Positions 1-6,284 of a stretch of 9,588 nt of DNA are shown here, one piece after another; the first letter of the stretch is position 1, and each line of letters starts with the position of its first letter. The position numbers and the translations under genes are program-made. The notes beneath the pieces were generated by a model, which saw nothing but the letters and a program-made list of their open reading frames with translations, was not told where the DNA came from and did not search any database. Source of the stretch: Candidatus Gottesmanbacteria bacterium RIFCSPLOWO2_01_FULL_49_10 (lineage in GTDB: Bacteria > Patescibacteriota > Microgenomatia > UBA10105 > UBA927); the NCBI GenBank assembly GCA_001781025.1, contig MFJZ01000014.1:1-9588 (forward strand). The letters are read 5' to 3'.

Positions 1-901
1 CACTGAGAAGAATAGATTTTGCTCCATAGTATTTTGCCGCGCGGAGGGTTTTTTTTACGAGAACGTCAGTAATAGACTCCTGGATTTCGTGGGCGAATGT
101 TGATGTGAGGGATGAGGGATGAGGGATGAGGGATGGGTCGGATAATTGTTTTTTCCATTCCCGCATCACTGCCGTTTTTAATCCACTGAATGAGAAGTTG
201 AATGATTCATCATTGATCATCGGGCGGGGGAGACTTACTTTAAGCTTTAACCTCGAAACTTTAAACTTTTCAGCTGCGTTTTGGATAGCAGGGCCGCCGC
301 CGTGGCCGAAGCCCAGAAGTCTCGCGGTTTTGTCAAAGCATTCTCCGGCCGCATCGTCGAGCGTCCCCCCAAGCCACATGAGATTCTTGACTGACTTCAT
401 GAGATACAGTTCCGTATGACCGCCGGAGACTACCAAGGAAATGGCGGGAAACTCAATAAGGTTGTCCCTCGACTTCGCTCGGGAAGAATTTTCTCCCTCG
501 ACTTCGCTCGGGATAAAATTTGTATACATATGTGCCAGTACATGATTGACAGGGATGATGGATTTGCCAGTCGTGTAGGCAAGCGTTTTGGCGGTTTCTA
601 CGCCCACGAGGAGCGATCCGATGAGTCCCGGCCCGACCGTTACCGCGATTGCATCAATATGTTGATTGATACGTTGACTCATTGACTCACTGACACCGCC
701 GTCAAAGACGGCAACCGCTTCGGTAATGACAGGGATGATGCACTTGAGCTGCTCACGGGCGGCCACTTCCGGCACCACGCCACCATACTTCTCATGCATG
801 TCCTTGGATGATGCGATGACGTTACTGATAATCTTTGTCCCATCCTCCACAACCGCCACCGCGGTTTCATCACAGGAGGTTTCAATCGTCAGGATTTTCA
901 T
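1..901 (-). CDS. tsaD: tRNA N6-adenosine threonylcarbamoyltransferase, 3' end off window
   Basis: TsaD transfers the threonylcarbamoyl group from threonylcarbamoyl-AMP to A37 of ANN-decoding tRNAs, making t6A. It acts in the cytosol, usually with TsaB and TsaE. The window holds the first 300 codons; the C-terminus lies beyond position 1. Visible family signatures are the N-terminal ETSCDET (residues 7-13), GPGLIGSLLVG (90-100), the metal-binding HxxxH (H120, H124), the nucleotide-binding VSGGHTEL (158-165), GTLDDAAGECFDKTARLLG (179-197) and FSFSGLKTAV (236-245). The ATG at 901 overlaps the stop of the upstream gene (ATGA), which fixes the start and suggests translational coupling; I see no SD. 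The protein is roughly 30 residues longer than usual up to this point. The excess sits in four places coded by repeated DNA: residues about 68-80, 130-149, 212-223 and 254-267. The frame is open throughout. The usual GGPxIE reads GGPAIQ here. Confidence 0.95.
   Translation of the reverse strand, partial: MKILTIETSCDETAVAVVEDGTKIISNVIASSKDMHEKYGGVVPEVAAREQLKCIIPVITEAVAVFDGGVSESMSQRINQHIDAIAVTVGPGLIGSLLVGVETAKTLAYTTGKSIIPVNHVLAHMYTNFIPSEVEGENSSRAKSRDNLIEFPAISLVVSGGHTELYLMKSVKNLMWLGGTLDDAAGECFDKTARLLGFGHGGGPAIQNAAEKFKVSRLKLKVSLPRPMINDESFNFSFSGLKTAVMREWKKQLSDPSLIPHPSSLTSTFAHEIQESITDVLVKKTLRAAKYYGAKSILLS
107..134. repeat. 7-bp tandem repeat, (GAGGGAT)x4, inside tsaD
   Basis: Four exact consecutive copies of GAGGGAT. 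Seven is not a multiple of three, so the copies are read in successive frames and give SLIPHPSSL-like protein sequence (residues about 257-265). The position corresponds to a linker of variable length between FSFSGLKTAV and the following helix in TsaD. Probably a slippage-prone microsatellite tolerated in a surface loop. Confidence 0.85.
236..270. repeat. TTTAAA-rich repeat inside tsaD, related to 8085-8115
   Basis: An AT-rich stretch coding for a lysine/valine-rich insert (residues about 212-223) ahead of the LPRP motif of TsaD. It shares the exact 12-mer AAACTTTAAACT (256-267) with the non-coding stretch after groEL (8103-8114). The low complexity of the 12-mer makes a common origin only tentative. 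Confidence 0.35.
465..522. repeat. Two direct copies of a 20-bp dispersed palindromic repeat inside tsaD
   Basis: TCCCTCGACTTCGCTCGGGA occurs exactly at 465-484 and 494-513. Each copy has TCCC...GGGA ends and a CGACTTCG core. Each is followed by an AT-rich tail related to ATAAAATTT. The copies are 29 bp apart, so tsaD reads them in different frames: one gives PSEVEG and the other SRAKSRD. The coded insert (residues about 130-149) lies between the HxxxH metal site and the FPA strand, where other TsaD proteins have a short loop. Related units occur at 1648-1665 and 1771-1787. Confidence 0.85.
674..689. repeat. 8-bp direct repeat, (TTGACTCA)x2, inside tsaD
   Basis: Two exact adjacent copies, with partial copies on both sides (TTGATTGATACG before and CTGAC after). 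It codes for part of a serine/glutamine-rich stretch (residues about 70-80) just before HIDAIAVT. Most TsaD proteins are about nine residues shorter here. Confidence 0.6.
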
Positions 902-1200
902 AGTATGAACCAGTAAATGAGCCAAGAAGAAAAAATAACTGCTGTTAAGAAAAGAGATGCTGTTCCTTTTGGATGGAACGAATTTTTCTTTAAGGCATAG
1001 AAACAGAGTATCCCAACGATGATTTCATATACATAGGTATTAAAGACGTACAAGTACCACCAAGGCGCGCCATTTATGGGTTTGACAAATGGCGTTGAAA
1101 GCAAATTTTTTATGCCAAGATCTTGTGATATATCACGAATCAAATGGAGCGATGACCACGTGATGCCAATAATAAGCCATGATTTCTGCCAAGCTTTCAT
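898..1200 (-). CDS. Small three-helix membrane protein of unknown function
   Basis: A 100-aa hydrophobic protein that I do not recognise. Three membrane segments are visible, at residues about 5-21, 47-66 and 79-98, separated by loops carrying RDISQDLG and LKKNSFHPKG. The aromatic PWWYLYVFNTYVYE stretch sits at the start of the second segment. I chose the ATG at 1200 because the longer reading from 1293 runs into the preceding gene in another frame and adds a low-complexity N-terminus. It starts 10 nt after the transferase gene and its TGA overlaps the tsaD ATG (ATGA), so the three genes are probably one operon. No clear SD. Its role may be unrelated to t6A; the coupling mainly shows co-expression. 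Confidence 0.7.
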   Translation of the reverse strand: MKAWQKSWLIIGITWSSLHLIRDISQDLGIKNLLSTPFVKPINGAPWWYLYVFNTYVYEIIVGILCFYALKKNSFHPKGTASLFLTAVIFSSWLIYWFIL

Positions 1201-1210
1201 GATCGCAATT

Positions 1211-1630
1211 TTACTCGAGTCCCAGGAGTTTAGCCAGTTGTGAGGTGGAAGGGGTGGGGATCTTGGGGATGACGACGAGTTGAGCGTCGGCATTGGCGGC
1301 TTGTTCGCGCTTGTTGCTTTCCAGAGGATCGCCTCCAGTGATGGCGATAATTTGAGGATGTACGCGGACTACAAGATCGTAATACTCTTGATGGGTATTC
1401 ATCAGAGGAAGAGCGATGACTTCGTCCACACAAGAGAGTGCTTCAAGCATCGCTTTCCGTTGTTGCTGACTATGGATCGGGCGGGCCTCGCCTTTCACTC
1501 GCCGGACGTTTTCATCCGACTCAAGGGCGACCACGAGATGGTTACCCAGTTTTTTTGCTTCTTCAAGAAATCGGACATGGCCGTAGTGAAGTAGATCAAA
1601 ACAACCACCGACTAAAACTATTTTTTTCAT
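1211..1630 (-). CDS. Cytidylyltransferase-like (HxGH) nucleotidyltransferase
   Basis: A 139-aa single-domain protein of the cytidylyltransferase-like (HIGH-type) superfamily, which joins CTP or ATP to a phosphorylated sugar, alcohol or cofactor precursor and releases pyrophosphate. GGCFDLLHYGHVRFLEEAK (residues 8-26) contains the HxGH signature (H15-Y-G-H18). The RVKGEARPI segment (about 44-52) and the C-terminal STSQLAKLLG (about 128-137) match the usual substrate and nucleotide sites. The length fits the RfaE C-domain, TagD and archaeal FAD synthetase group, but the substrate cannot be assigned from sequence alone. It is the first gene of the minus-strand cluster with the membrane protein and tsaD. 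No strong SD. A TATACT hexamer on the minus strand (1688-1683) is a possible -10 about 50 nt upstream. Confidence 0.88.
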   Translation of the reverse strand: MKKIVLVGGCFDLLHYGHVRFLEEAKKLGNHLVVALESDENVRRVKGEARPIHSQQQRKAMLEALSCVDEVIALPLMNTHQEYYDLVVRVHPQIIAITGGDPLESNKREQAANADAQLVVIPKIPTPSTSQLAKLLGLE

Positions 1631-1647
1631 TTTCTTGTGGCGCTTAT

Positions 1648-1787
1648 GCTCGGAACAAAATTTTCTTGCTCCGCTGCTCGCTAGTATATTTTTGCCTCTT
1701 ATATGTCTTGTACTTTGATGGGCTTCTTTATGTAATATTCTCGTTGTTCTAGCTCGGGAAGCGATCTTCGGAAATTTTATTCCGAGC
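1648..1787. repeat. Inverted repeat pair of the GCTCGG...AAAATTT family filling the intergenic gap
   Basis: The gap 1631-1833 contains no gene. It holds GCTCGGAACAAAATTTTC at 1648-1665 and, on the other strand, GCTCGGAATAAAATTTC at 1787-1771. These are inverted copies differing by one base and one T. Weaker similarity continues inward to the CTAG at 1681-1684 and 1750-1753. The right copy also forms a local hairpin, TCGGAA-N6-TTCCGA (1768-1785). Both resemble the units inside tsaD (477-493 and 506-522). It may act as a terminator or processing hairpin between the VanW gene and the transferase cluster, but no T-run follows the stem in the direction of transcription. Confidence 0.65.
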
Positions 1788-1833
1788 AGCGCCGATTTAT
1801 CATCTCATATACCATTCGTAGATTTGTAGATTA

Positions 1834-3264
1834 CTATTGCTTCGTCCCGCGCAGATACACGGCCTGCCAGGGGCGAAAGTTAGAAGCAAAACTGGTATCC
1901 TGCAACACTTCAGCGCCGCGCGTGACTTTATACTGAAAGCTTGCTTTGGCTCCCCAAGCGGCAAAGTCCACCTGTTTGACGACACCGACGGGAAGGGTCG
2001 GATCGTCCTGATAAAGTTCCTGTGGTGGCGGGGTGATGCCGCCCACGACATGGTTGTAAATCTCTGCTTTTCTTCCGTCGCTTGTGCCATACAGCTCAAA
2101 AGCAAGCGTCAAGTTTATTATGTCTGTTTTGGCTTGGATGAGGATATAGCCTGGGGTATCGTTTTTGATTTTTAGGTCCACCGATGGGGCGAAGACGGTG
2201 GCATCCAATCCCGCTTTGTACCCCCCTTGTTCGTAGTAGGCGACGCGGTACGCGTGCGCCCGGCGCTCTACAATAGGAAGTCCCGCGCTTAGCGCGGCGC
2301 GAAACAGCGTTGTCGAAACCTGGCACACACCGCCACCATCTCCCAGGACCGTCCTGCCTTCCTTTATAATATACGCGGGTTGAAATCCTGTAGCGGCGGA
2401 TACATCGCCCAGTGCGTCGTTAAACGAAAACGTTTCCCCGGGTTTAATCAGAATTCCATGAATTTTGGCCGCGGCCAGAGCGACATTGTGGATCCTTCCC
2501 GGGATTGAGTGGGCAAACTCCGAGTATCCTCGGCCGATAAGCTCTTTGATGCCAAAAGTATTGACACGATCGGTAGAAAGCGACGGCATGACGGGGTTGA
2601 CCGGAAGTGCGATACGAACGGTATAGTCTGTTGCATTCGGGAGTGTCGTTAAGGACTCGGTGAATCGTTCTTTGGCACTTGCCACGTCCAGTTCCCGTCC
2701 ATCCTTGGATGGTCGAAATTGTGTGACTTTGCCATCTCGAAATTGAAAGAGCGCGTCTTGGACCGGGATATTGATGCTTTCAGTCAGACGAGCCAGCGAC
2801 TCATCGAAGAGTTCCTCGTTCCATCGAAAGTAGGGAGTGAGGTTTACCTGTTGGACGCCGAACTTCGTGAGTATGTCGGTAAAAAAATGACCGGATCTTC
2901 CCACTAAATACGCTTGCCGGCCGGACAGCGTTGCGTCGTATCCTACTTCCAGTTCAACGCCAGAGAGCGTTGCAATGTGGTCTTCAAACACCAACGTAAA
3001 TGTTGCTTTTTCAAACGGCACATTTTTGGATTTCCAATACGTCTCGATGTCGATAGGCTTTTTGCCTCCTACGGATTGTCCTTGCACCCTGACACCTGGG
3101 TAAATGCGTCCCTCGTATGATTTTTCGTACCAATAGAGGAAAAATATACTTGCCAAGACGATCAGAAACGAAGCGATGCTGCCTGCGATGCATACATCGG
3201 TAACGAGTTGCCTCAATGCTTTTTTTGTGTGTTGCGTCATCGTATTGTTCTTTGTCTCATGCAT
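1834..3264 (-). CDS. VanW family protein with membrane anchor
   Basis: A predicted envelope protein anchored by one N-terminal helix (residues about 22-45), with the rest probably outside the membrane. Residues about 50-230 resemble the peptidoglycan-binding-4 type region often found before VanW domains. Residues about 235-365 are the VanW domain, with the typical KPGETFSFNDALG (274-286) and GDGGGVCQVSTTLFRAAL (308-325). Residues about 405-476 look like a G5-type domain (LPVG...KVTRG...LRGTK). VanW is named from vancomycin-resistance clusters, but its biochemical role is not established; peptidoglycan contact is the usual inference. I chose the ATG at 3264 (476 aa). An in-frame TTG at 3282 and an ATG at 3240 are alternatives; all keep the anchor. 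No SD is visible, and a -10-like TACAAT lies close upstream, suggesting a very short leader. It diverges from the solute-binding protein gene. Confidence 0.9.
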   Translation of the reverse strand: MHETKNNTMTQHTKKALRQLVTDVCIAGSIASFLIVLASIFFLYWYEKSYEGRIYPGVRVQGQSVGGKKPIDIETYWKSKNVPFEKATFTLVFEDHIATLSGVELEVGYDATLSGRQAYLVGRSGHFFTDILTKFGVQQVNLTPYFRWNEELFDESLARLTESINIPVQDALFQFRDGKVTQFRPSKDGRELDVASAKERFTESLTTLPNATDYTVRIALPVNPVMPSLSTDRVNTFGIKELIGRGYSEFAHSIPGRIHNVALAAAKIHGILIKPGETFSFNDALGDVSAATGFQPAYIIKEGRTVLGDGGGVCQVSTTLFRAALSAGLPIVERRAHAYRVAYYEQGGYKAGLDATVFAPSVDLKIKNDTPGYILIQAKTDIINLTLAFELYGTSDGRKAEIYNHVVGGITPPPQELYQDDPTLPVGVVKQVDFAAWGAKASFQYKVTRGAEVLQDTSFASNFRPWQAVYLRGTKQ

Positions 3265-3283
3265 GGTATGATAATTGTACAAT
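3245..3283. promoter_or_regulatory. Overlapping divergent promoters with very short leaders
   Basis: Only 19 bp separate the chosen start codons of the two divergent genes. On the plus strand, TTGTTC (3245-3250), 16 bp, then TATGAT (3267-3272) preceded by TG at 3264-3265 forms an extended -10; transcription would start about 5 nt before the ATG at 3284. On the minus strand, TACAAT (3279-3274) would start transcription about 3 nt before the ATG at 3264. The perfect palindrome ATTGTACAAT (3274-3283) gives a TACAAT on both strands. This is inferred from motif matches only. Confidence 0.4.
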
Positions 3284-4903
3284 ATGGATGATCAGCAGTC
3301 TCAAGGAATACCCCTCGAGCCACTAGTGCAAGGCACTTTGTCCGTGCCTCCAAATATGCCAAAGCCGTCCCAGCCCATGCAGGAAACCATTATTGTGCCA
3401 TCGAGCATGCCGCCTGGAGGGGGAATTAGTTTTGATATCGGTTCAGGAAGTGATCGGGGAAACGAGCCCCCCGTGCCGCCGCCGCCTCCTCCCGAATCGA
3501 CTCCGTCTCCCACACCCGATAACCCCTTTATCCCGCAAGTTGTGGTGCCGACTGCCCCTGGTGGGTCGCCACCGCATCACGGTGGAAGTGCACTCCCGAG
3601 GCGTCTCCTCATGGTTGTGGTGTTTTTATTCCTGGCTGTCGGTTTGTTTTTTGGCGGGCGGGTACTGCTGGGGATTTTCTTCGGGTCCAAAGAAGTGGCA
3701 CTTTCTTACTGGGGACTCTGGGAAAACGACACGACAGTCAGAAGCGTCATCGCTGCATTTGAGTCAGCAAATCCCAAAATAAAAATATCTTACATAAAAC
3801 AATCTCCCCGGCAATATCGAGAGCGGTTGACGGCAGCGATAAGCCGCGGAGAAGGTCCTGATCTGTTCCGTTTTCACAATACATGGGTCCCCATGCTTCG
3901 TGATGCGCTGGCTCCTGTTCCCAAGACCGTCATGACACCATCGGAGTTTTCCTCAACGTTTTATCCGATCGCAACAAACGATTTAGTAGCAGATGCCACG
4001 ATTTACGGCATCCCACTCATGATTGAAGGATTGGGCCTTTATATAAACGAAGATCTTTTTGCAAAGGCAGGCGTTGCGGTTCCGGCGACGTGGGAGGATG
4101 TCCTCAATATCGTACCAAAGTTGACGGTCAAGTCAGACGCGACGATTACGACATCAGCGATTGCCCTAGGCACCACGGGAAACGTAGAAAATTGGAGTGA
4201 CATTCTGGCAACGATGATGATGCAAAACGGCGCAAATCTTTCAAACCCGGTAACCAAAGAAGCAGAAGAGACGCTTGTTTTCTACCGGAAGTTTGCAGAC
4301 CCGACTGACCCCATGTACACATGGAACGATACGCTGGATAATTCTGTATACGCCTTTGCCATAGGGAAAGTTGCGATGACCATCGCGCCTTCATGGAGGG
4401 CGTTTGATATAAAACAGATGAACCCGGACCTGCGATTTAAAATTGTTCCCATCCCACAGCTGCCGGGGAGTACCGTTACCTGGGGTTCGTATTGGGTAGA
4501 GGGAGTTTCCGCCAAAAGCAAAAATCAGGAAGCCGCATGGAAATTTTTGCAATACCTGAGCAGTCGAGAAGTGCTCACGAAATTTTATACAGAAGCAGCA
4601 AAAACCAGGTTATTCGGAGAAATCTACGCGCGGGTGGATTTGGCAAATTCAGTCGAGAACGATCCTTATGTCGGGGCTTTCGTCCAACAGGCGAAAACCG
4701 CAAAATCGTTTCCGCTCGCGTCCCGGACGTTTGACAACGGGATAAACGACAAGATGATCAAGTATATGGAAGATGCGATCAACGGGTTATCGCAAGGATC
4801 AGCCCCGTCTGCAGTGCTCCAAACTGCAGCATCTGGGTTTCGTCAGGTTTTGACGACCTACGGTTTGACAACTGGTGCCGCTCCTCCTGCTCCCAAACCC
4901 TAA
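3284..4903 (+). CDS. Membrane-anchored extracellular solute-binding protein, family 1
   Basis: A 539-aa protein related to the substrate-binding proteins of sugar ABC importers. Residues 1-105 are proline-, serine- and glycine-rich, including PPVPPPPPPESTPSPTP (62-78), and would stay in the cytosol. Residues about 107-133 form one membrane helix preceded by PRR. Residues about 137-535 are the SBP_bac_1 fold, beginning VALSYWGLWEND and containing FESANPKIKISYI, RGEGPDLFRFHNTW and the late KFLQYLSSREV segment. The C-terminus ends in a short alanine/proline tail. There is no lipobox or cleavable signal, so anchoring is by the helix. I chose the ATG at 3284 over the in-frame TTG at 3275. No SD. 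No ABC permease or ATPase gene is nearby, so it may use a transporter coded elsewhere or act as a surface receptor. Confidence 0.9.
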   Translation: MDDQQSQGIPLEPLVQGTLSVPPNMPKPSQPMQETIIVPSSMPPGGGISFDIGSGSDRGNEPPVPPPPPPESTPSPTPDNPFIPQVVVPTAPGGSPPHHGGSALPRRLLMVVVFLFLAVGLFFGGRVLLGIFFGSKEVALSYWGLWENDTTVRSVIAAFESANPKIKISYIKQSPRQYRERLTAAISRGEGPDLFRFHNTWVPMLRDALAPVPKTVMTPSEFSSTFYPIATNDLVADATIYGIPLMIEGLGLYINEDLFAKAGVAVPATWEDVLNIVPKLTVKSDATITTSAIALGTTGNVENWSDILATMMMQNGANLSNPVTKEAEETLVFYRKFADPTDPMYTWNDTLDNSVYAFAIGKVAMTIAPSWRAFDIKQMNPDLRFKIVPIPQLPGSTVTWGSYWVEGVSAKSKNQEAAWKFLQYLSSREVLTKFYTEAAKTRLFGEIYARVDLANSVENDPYVGAFVQQAKTAKSFPLASRTFDNGINDKMIKYMEDAINGLSQGSAPSAVLQTAASGFRQVLTTYGLTTGAAPPAPKP

Positions 4904-4910
4904 GAAACCA

Positions 4911-5903
4911 ATGAAAATTTCTGTTCGTGATGCGTGGCTTTCAGCTCTTTGTTACGCTGACATTTTCGATTTTCCTCTCACAAAGGAAGAGGTAGTCTAT
5001 TGGGCACCACGACGAATACTCGGTCGATTGAGACGCGCAGATTTTTCTGGCTTGTGCCAAACACAGACGATCGGAGAAACGACGTATTGGGCGCTTCGGG
5101 GGAGAACGAGGCTTATAGCTCGGCGTCGACGACGGGAAATCTGCTTTAGGGAAAAGTGGCAACAGGCGACTACTGCCGCGAGGCTACTTCGGTGGATCCC
5201 GTCGATCGTGTGCGTTGGAGTAACCGGAGGAGTCGCATGGAAGAATGCAGATCAGGCTGATGACATTGATTTTCTCGTCATAGCTTCCAAAGGTACGCTT
5301 TGGGTGACACGGTTTTTTTCAACCCTCATTTTAGATGCGTGCGGGTTTCGGCGTCGTCCAGGAGATACCGACGTGCAAGACCGTATTTGTCTCAATATGT
5401 TTATGTCAGAGCGCACACTTTCTGTTCCCTTTCACGAACGGGATTTATTTACGGCGCATGAAGTCTTACAGATGCAGCTCCTTTGGGACAGACACAATAC
5501 CTTTTCGCGATTTATACACGCCAACCGATGGGTAAAAAAATATTTGCCACATGCATGGGGAAAAAAAACTCAAAATTCAATGCGCCAGCTGGCGGACAAA
5601 ACTCTCCGCCAAGGGCGGATCAGCCTCTGGCCGAAAAGCTACCACGCACGTCGTAAGACTTTTTTCGCTTCAAGGTTATTAGATTTGGTTTTGCGTTTTG
5701 AGAGTTGCGTTTTGAGATGGTTTGAACGCCCGGCAAAAATTGGGCAACTTTGGTATATGGAAAAGAGACGATCAACAGAGGTGATATCAGATACCGTTAT
5801 CCGTTTCCATCCGGTCGACGCGCGCGTGTGGATTAAGCTAAAACTCGCGAGTCGCTTGAGGAAATACAATATCCCCCTTGACAAGATTTTTTATGCCAGC
5901 TAA
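4911..5903 (+). CDS. Nucleotidyltransferase-domain protein with N-terminal winged-helix-like region
   Basis: A 330-aa protein with a DNA polymerase beta-type nucleotidyltransferase core. GVTGGVAWKNADQADDIDFL (residues 103-122) shows the GG helix-turn followed by the paired acidic residues D118 and D120 that bind metal. The N-terminus (ALCYADIFDFPLTKEEVVYW, 12-31) reads like a winged-helix segment, and this combination is, to my knowledge, common in CPR proteins of unknown role. The substrate is not known. The ATG at 4911 lies 7 nt after the stop of the binding-protein gene, so they are probably co-transcribed; the longer reading from 4875 would overlap that gene by 29 nt. No good SD. The gene contains runs of seven and eight A (5534-5540, 5561-5568) and a GC-rich palindrome cluster (5583-5633). 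Its stop codon lies inside the -10 of the groES promoter. Confidence 0.75.
   Translation: MKISVRDAWLSALCYADIFDFPLTKEEVVYWAPRRILGRLRRADFSGLCQTQTIGETTYWALRGRTRLIARRRRREICFREKWQQATTAARLLRWIPSIVCVGVTGGVAWKNADQADDIDFLVIASKGTLWVTRFFSTLILDACGFRRRPGDTDVQDRICLNMFMSERTLSVPFHERDLFTAHEVLQMQLLWDRHNTFSRFIHANRWVKKYLPHAWGKKTQNSMRQLADKTLRQGRISLWPKSYHARRKTFFASRLLDLVLRFESCVLRWFERPAKIGQLWYMEKRRSTEVISDTVIRFHPVDARVWIKLKLASRLRKYNIPLDKIFYAS
5583..5633. repeat. GC-rich palindrome cluster inside the nucleotidyltransferase gene
   Basis: CGCCAGCTGGCG (5583-5594) is a perfect 12-bp palindrome. TGGCGGA (5590-5596) can pair with TCCGCCA (5605-5611), or TCCGCC (5605-5610) can pair with GGCGGA (5614-5619), so two hairpins exclude each other. 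The cluster ends near CTCTGGCCG. It is more GC-rich than its AT-rich surroundings and codes for RQLADKTLRQGRISLWPK, which carries no motif of the enzyme core. It looks like an in-frame dispersed palindromic element. Confidence 0.6.
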
Positions 5904-5906
5904 AAT
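5878..5906 (+). promoter_or_regulatory. Sigma-70-type promoter of groES-groEL
   Basis: TTGACA (5878-5883) matches the -35 consensus exactly. After a 17-bp spacer, TAAAAT (5901-5906) matches five of six -10 positions. The predicted start of transcription is near 5913, giving a leader of about 70 nt before groES. The -10 overlaps the TAA of the upstream gene. Confidence 0.75.
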
Positions 5907-5931
5907 AGCAGTCACTTCTAAAGACTGCCAA
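5905..5931. promoter_or_regulatory. CIRCE-like operator (candidate HrcA site)
   Basis: ATAGCAGTC-N9-GACTGCCAA has the 9-9-9 layout of CIRCE (TTAGCACTC-N9-GAGTGCTAA). It differs at two positions in each arm. The inner C/G pair of CIRCE is swapped to G/C on both sides, so symmetry is kept. It covers the end of the -10 and the predicted transcription start of groESL, which is where CIRCE normally sits. HrcA would repress here and release on heat shock. No hrcA gene is in the window. Confidence 0.65.
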
Positions 5932-5969
5932 GATATTACGCTTAGTAGTTTTCAATAATTATTTTTCAT

Positions 5970-5977
5970 AAGGAGGT
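5970..5977 (+). promoter_or_regulatory. Strong ribosome binding site of groES
   Basis: AAGGAGGT, a full complement of the 16S anti-SD, ends 5 nt before the ATG at 5983. It stands out because most other genes here lack a recognisable SD. Confidence 0.9.
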
Positions 5978-5982
5978 AGGCT

Positions 5983-6279
5983 ATGGCAAAAATAAATTTA
6001 CAACCGTTATTTGATAATGTATTGGTCAAACCGCTTCAGGCAGAAGAAATGTTACCCTCTGGCATCGTCCTTCCAGACAGCGCTAAAGAAAAACCGCAAA
6101 CCGGCCTTATCATGGCAGTTGGTCCCGGATCTACTGATGACAAGGGTAATCCCGTCAAGATGGTTGTGAAAGTCGGTCAAAAAGTCATGTACAAAAAATG
6201 GGGTGGCAATGAGGTCAAAGTAAACGGGGAAGAATGGATGCTTGTTGAACAAAAAGATATATTGGCAATTGTTGAGTAA
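5983..6279 (+). CDS. groES: Co-chaperonin GroES (Hsp10)
   Basis: A 98-aa protein of the usual GroES length, forming the heptameric lid of the GroEL folding chamber in the cytosol. LQPLFDNVLVKPL (residues 6-18) is the N-terminal strand, followed by the mobile loop with SGIVLPDSAKEKPQTG (26-41) that contacts GroEL through its hydrophobic IVL. GPGSTDDKGN, VKVGQKVMYKKWGGNEVKVNGEEW and the C-terminal DILAIVE are all typical. The start is fixed by the strong SD. It is the first gene of the groESL unit with its own promoter and CIRCE-like operator. Nothing is missing or truncated. Confidence 0.97.
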   Translation: MAKINLQPLFDNVLVKPLQAEEMLPSGIVLPDSAKEKPQTGLIMAVGPGSTDDKGNPVKMVVKVGQKVMYKKWGGNEVKVNGEEWMLVEQKDILAIVE

Positions 6280-6284
6280 AGGAG

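Noticed and set aside
547..740. 14-bp direct repeat TGACAGGGATGATG at 547-560 and 727-740
   Set aside because: Both copies encode the conserved IIPV stretches of TsaD in the same frame, 180 bp apart. Codon coincidence is a sufficient explanation.
1683..1688. TATACT on the minus strand as promoter of the transferase-tsaD cluster
   Set aside because: No -35 or extended -10 is visible and it falls at the inner end of the repeat arm. I mention it only as a possibility in the gene entry.
1837..2326. Open frames on both strands inside the VanW gene
   Set aside because: They overlap a continuous, family-conserved coding frame and show no motifs of their own.
3275..3283. TTG start codons for both divergent genes (3275 plus, 3282 minus)
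   Set aside because: ATG codons lie just downstream in both frames. The extra residues are coded by the shared palindrome and promoter sequence, and no SD supports the TTGs.
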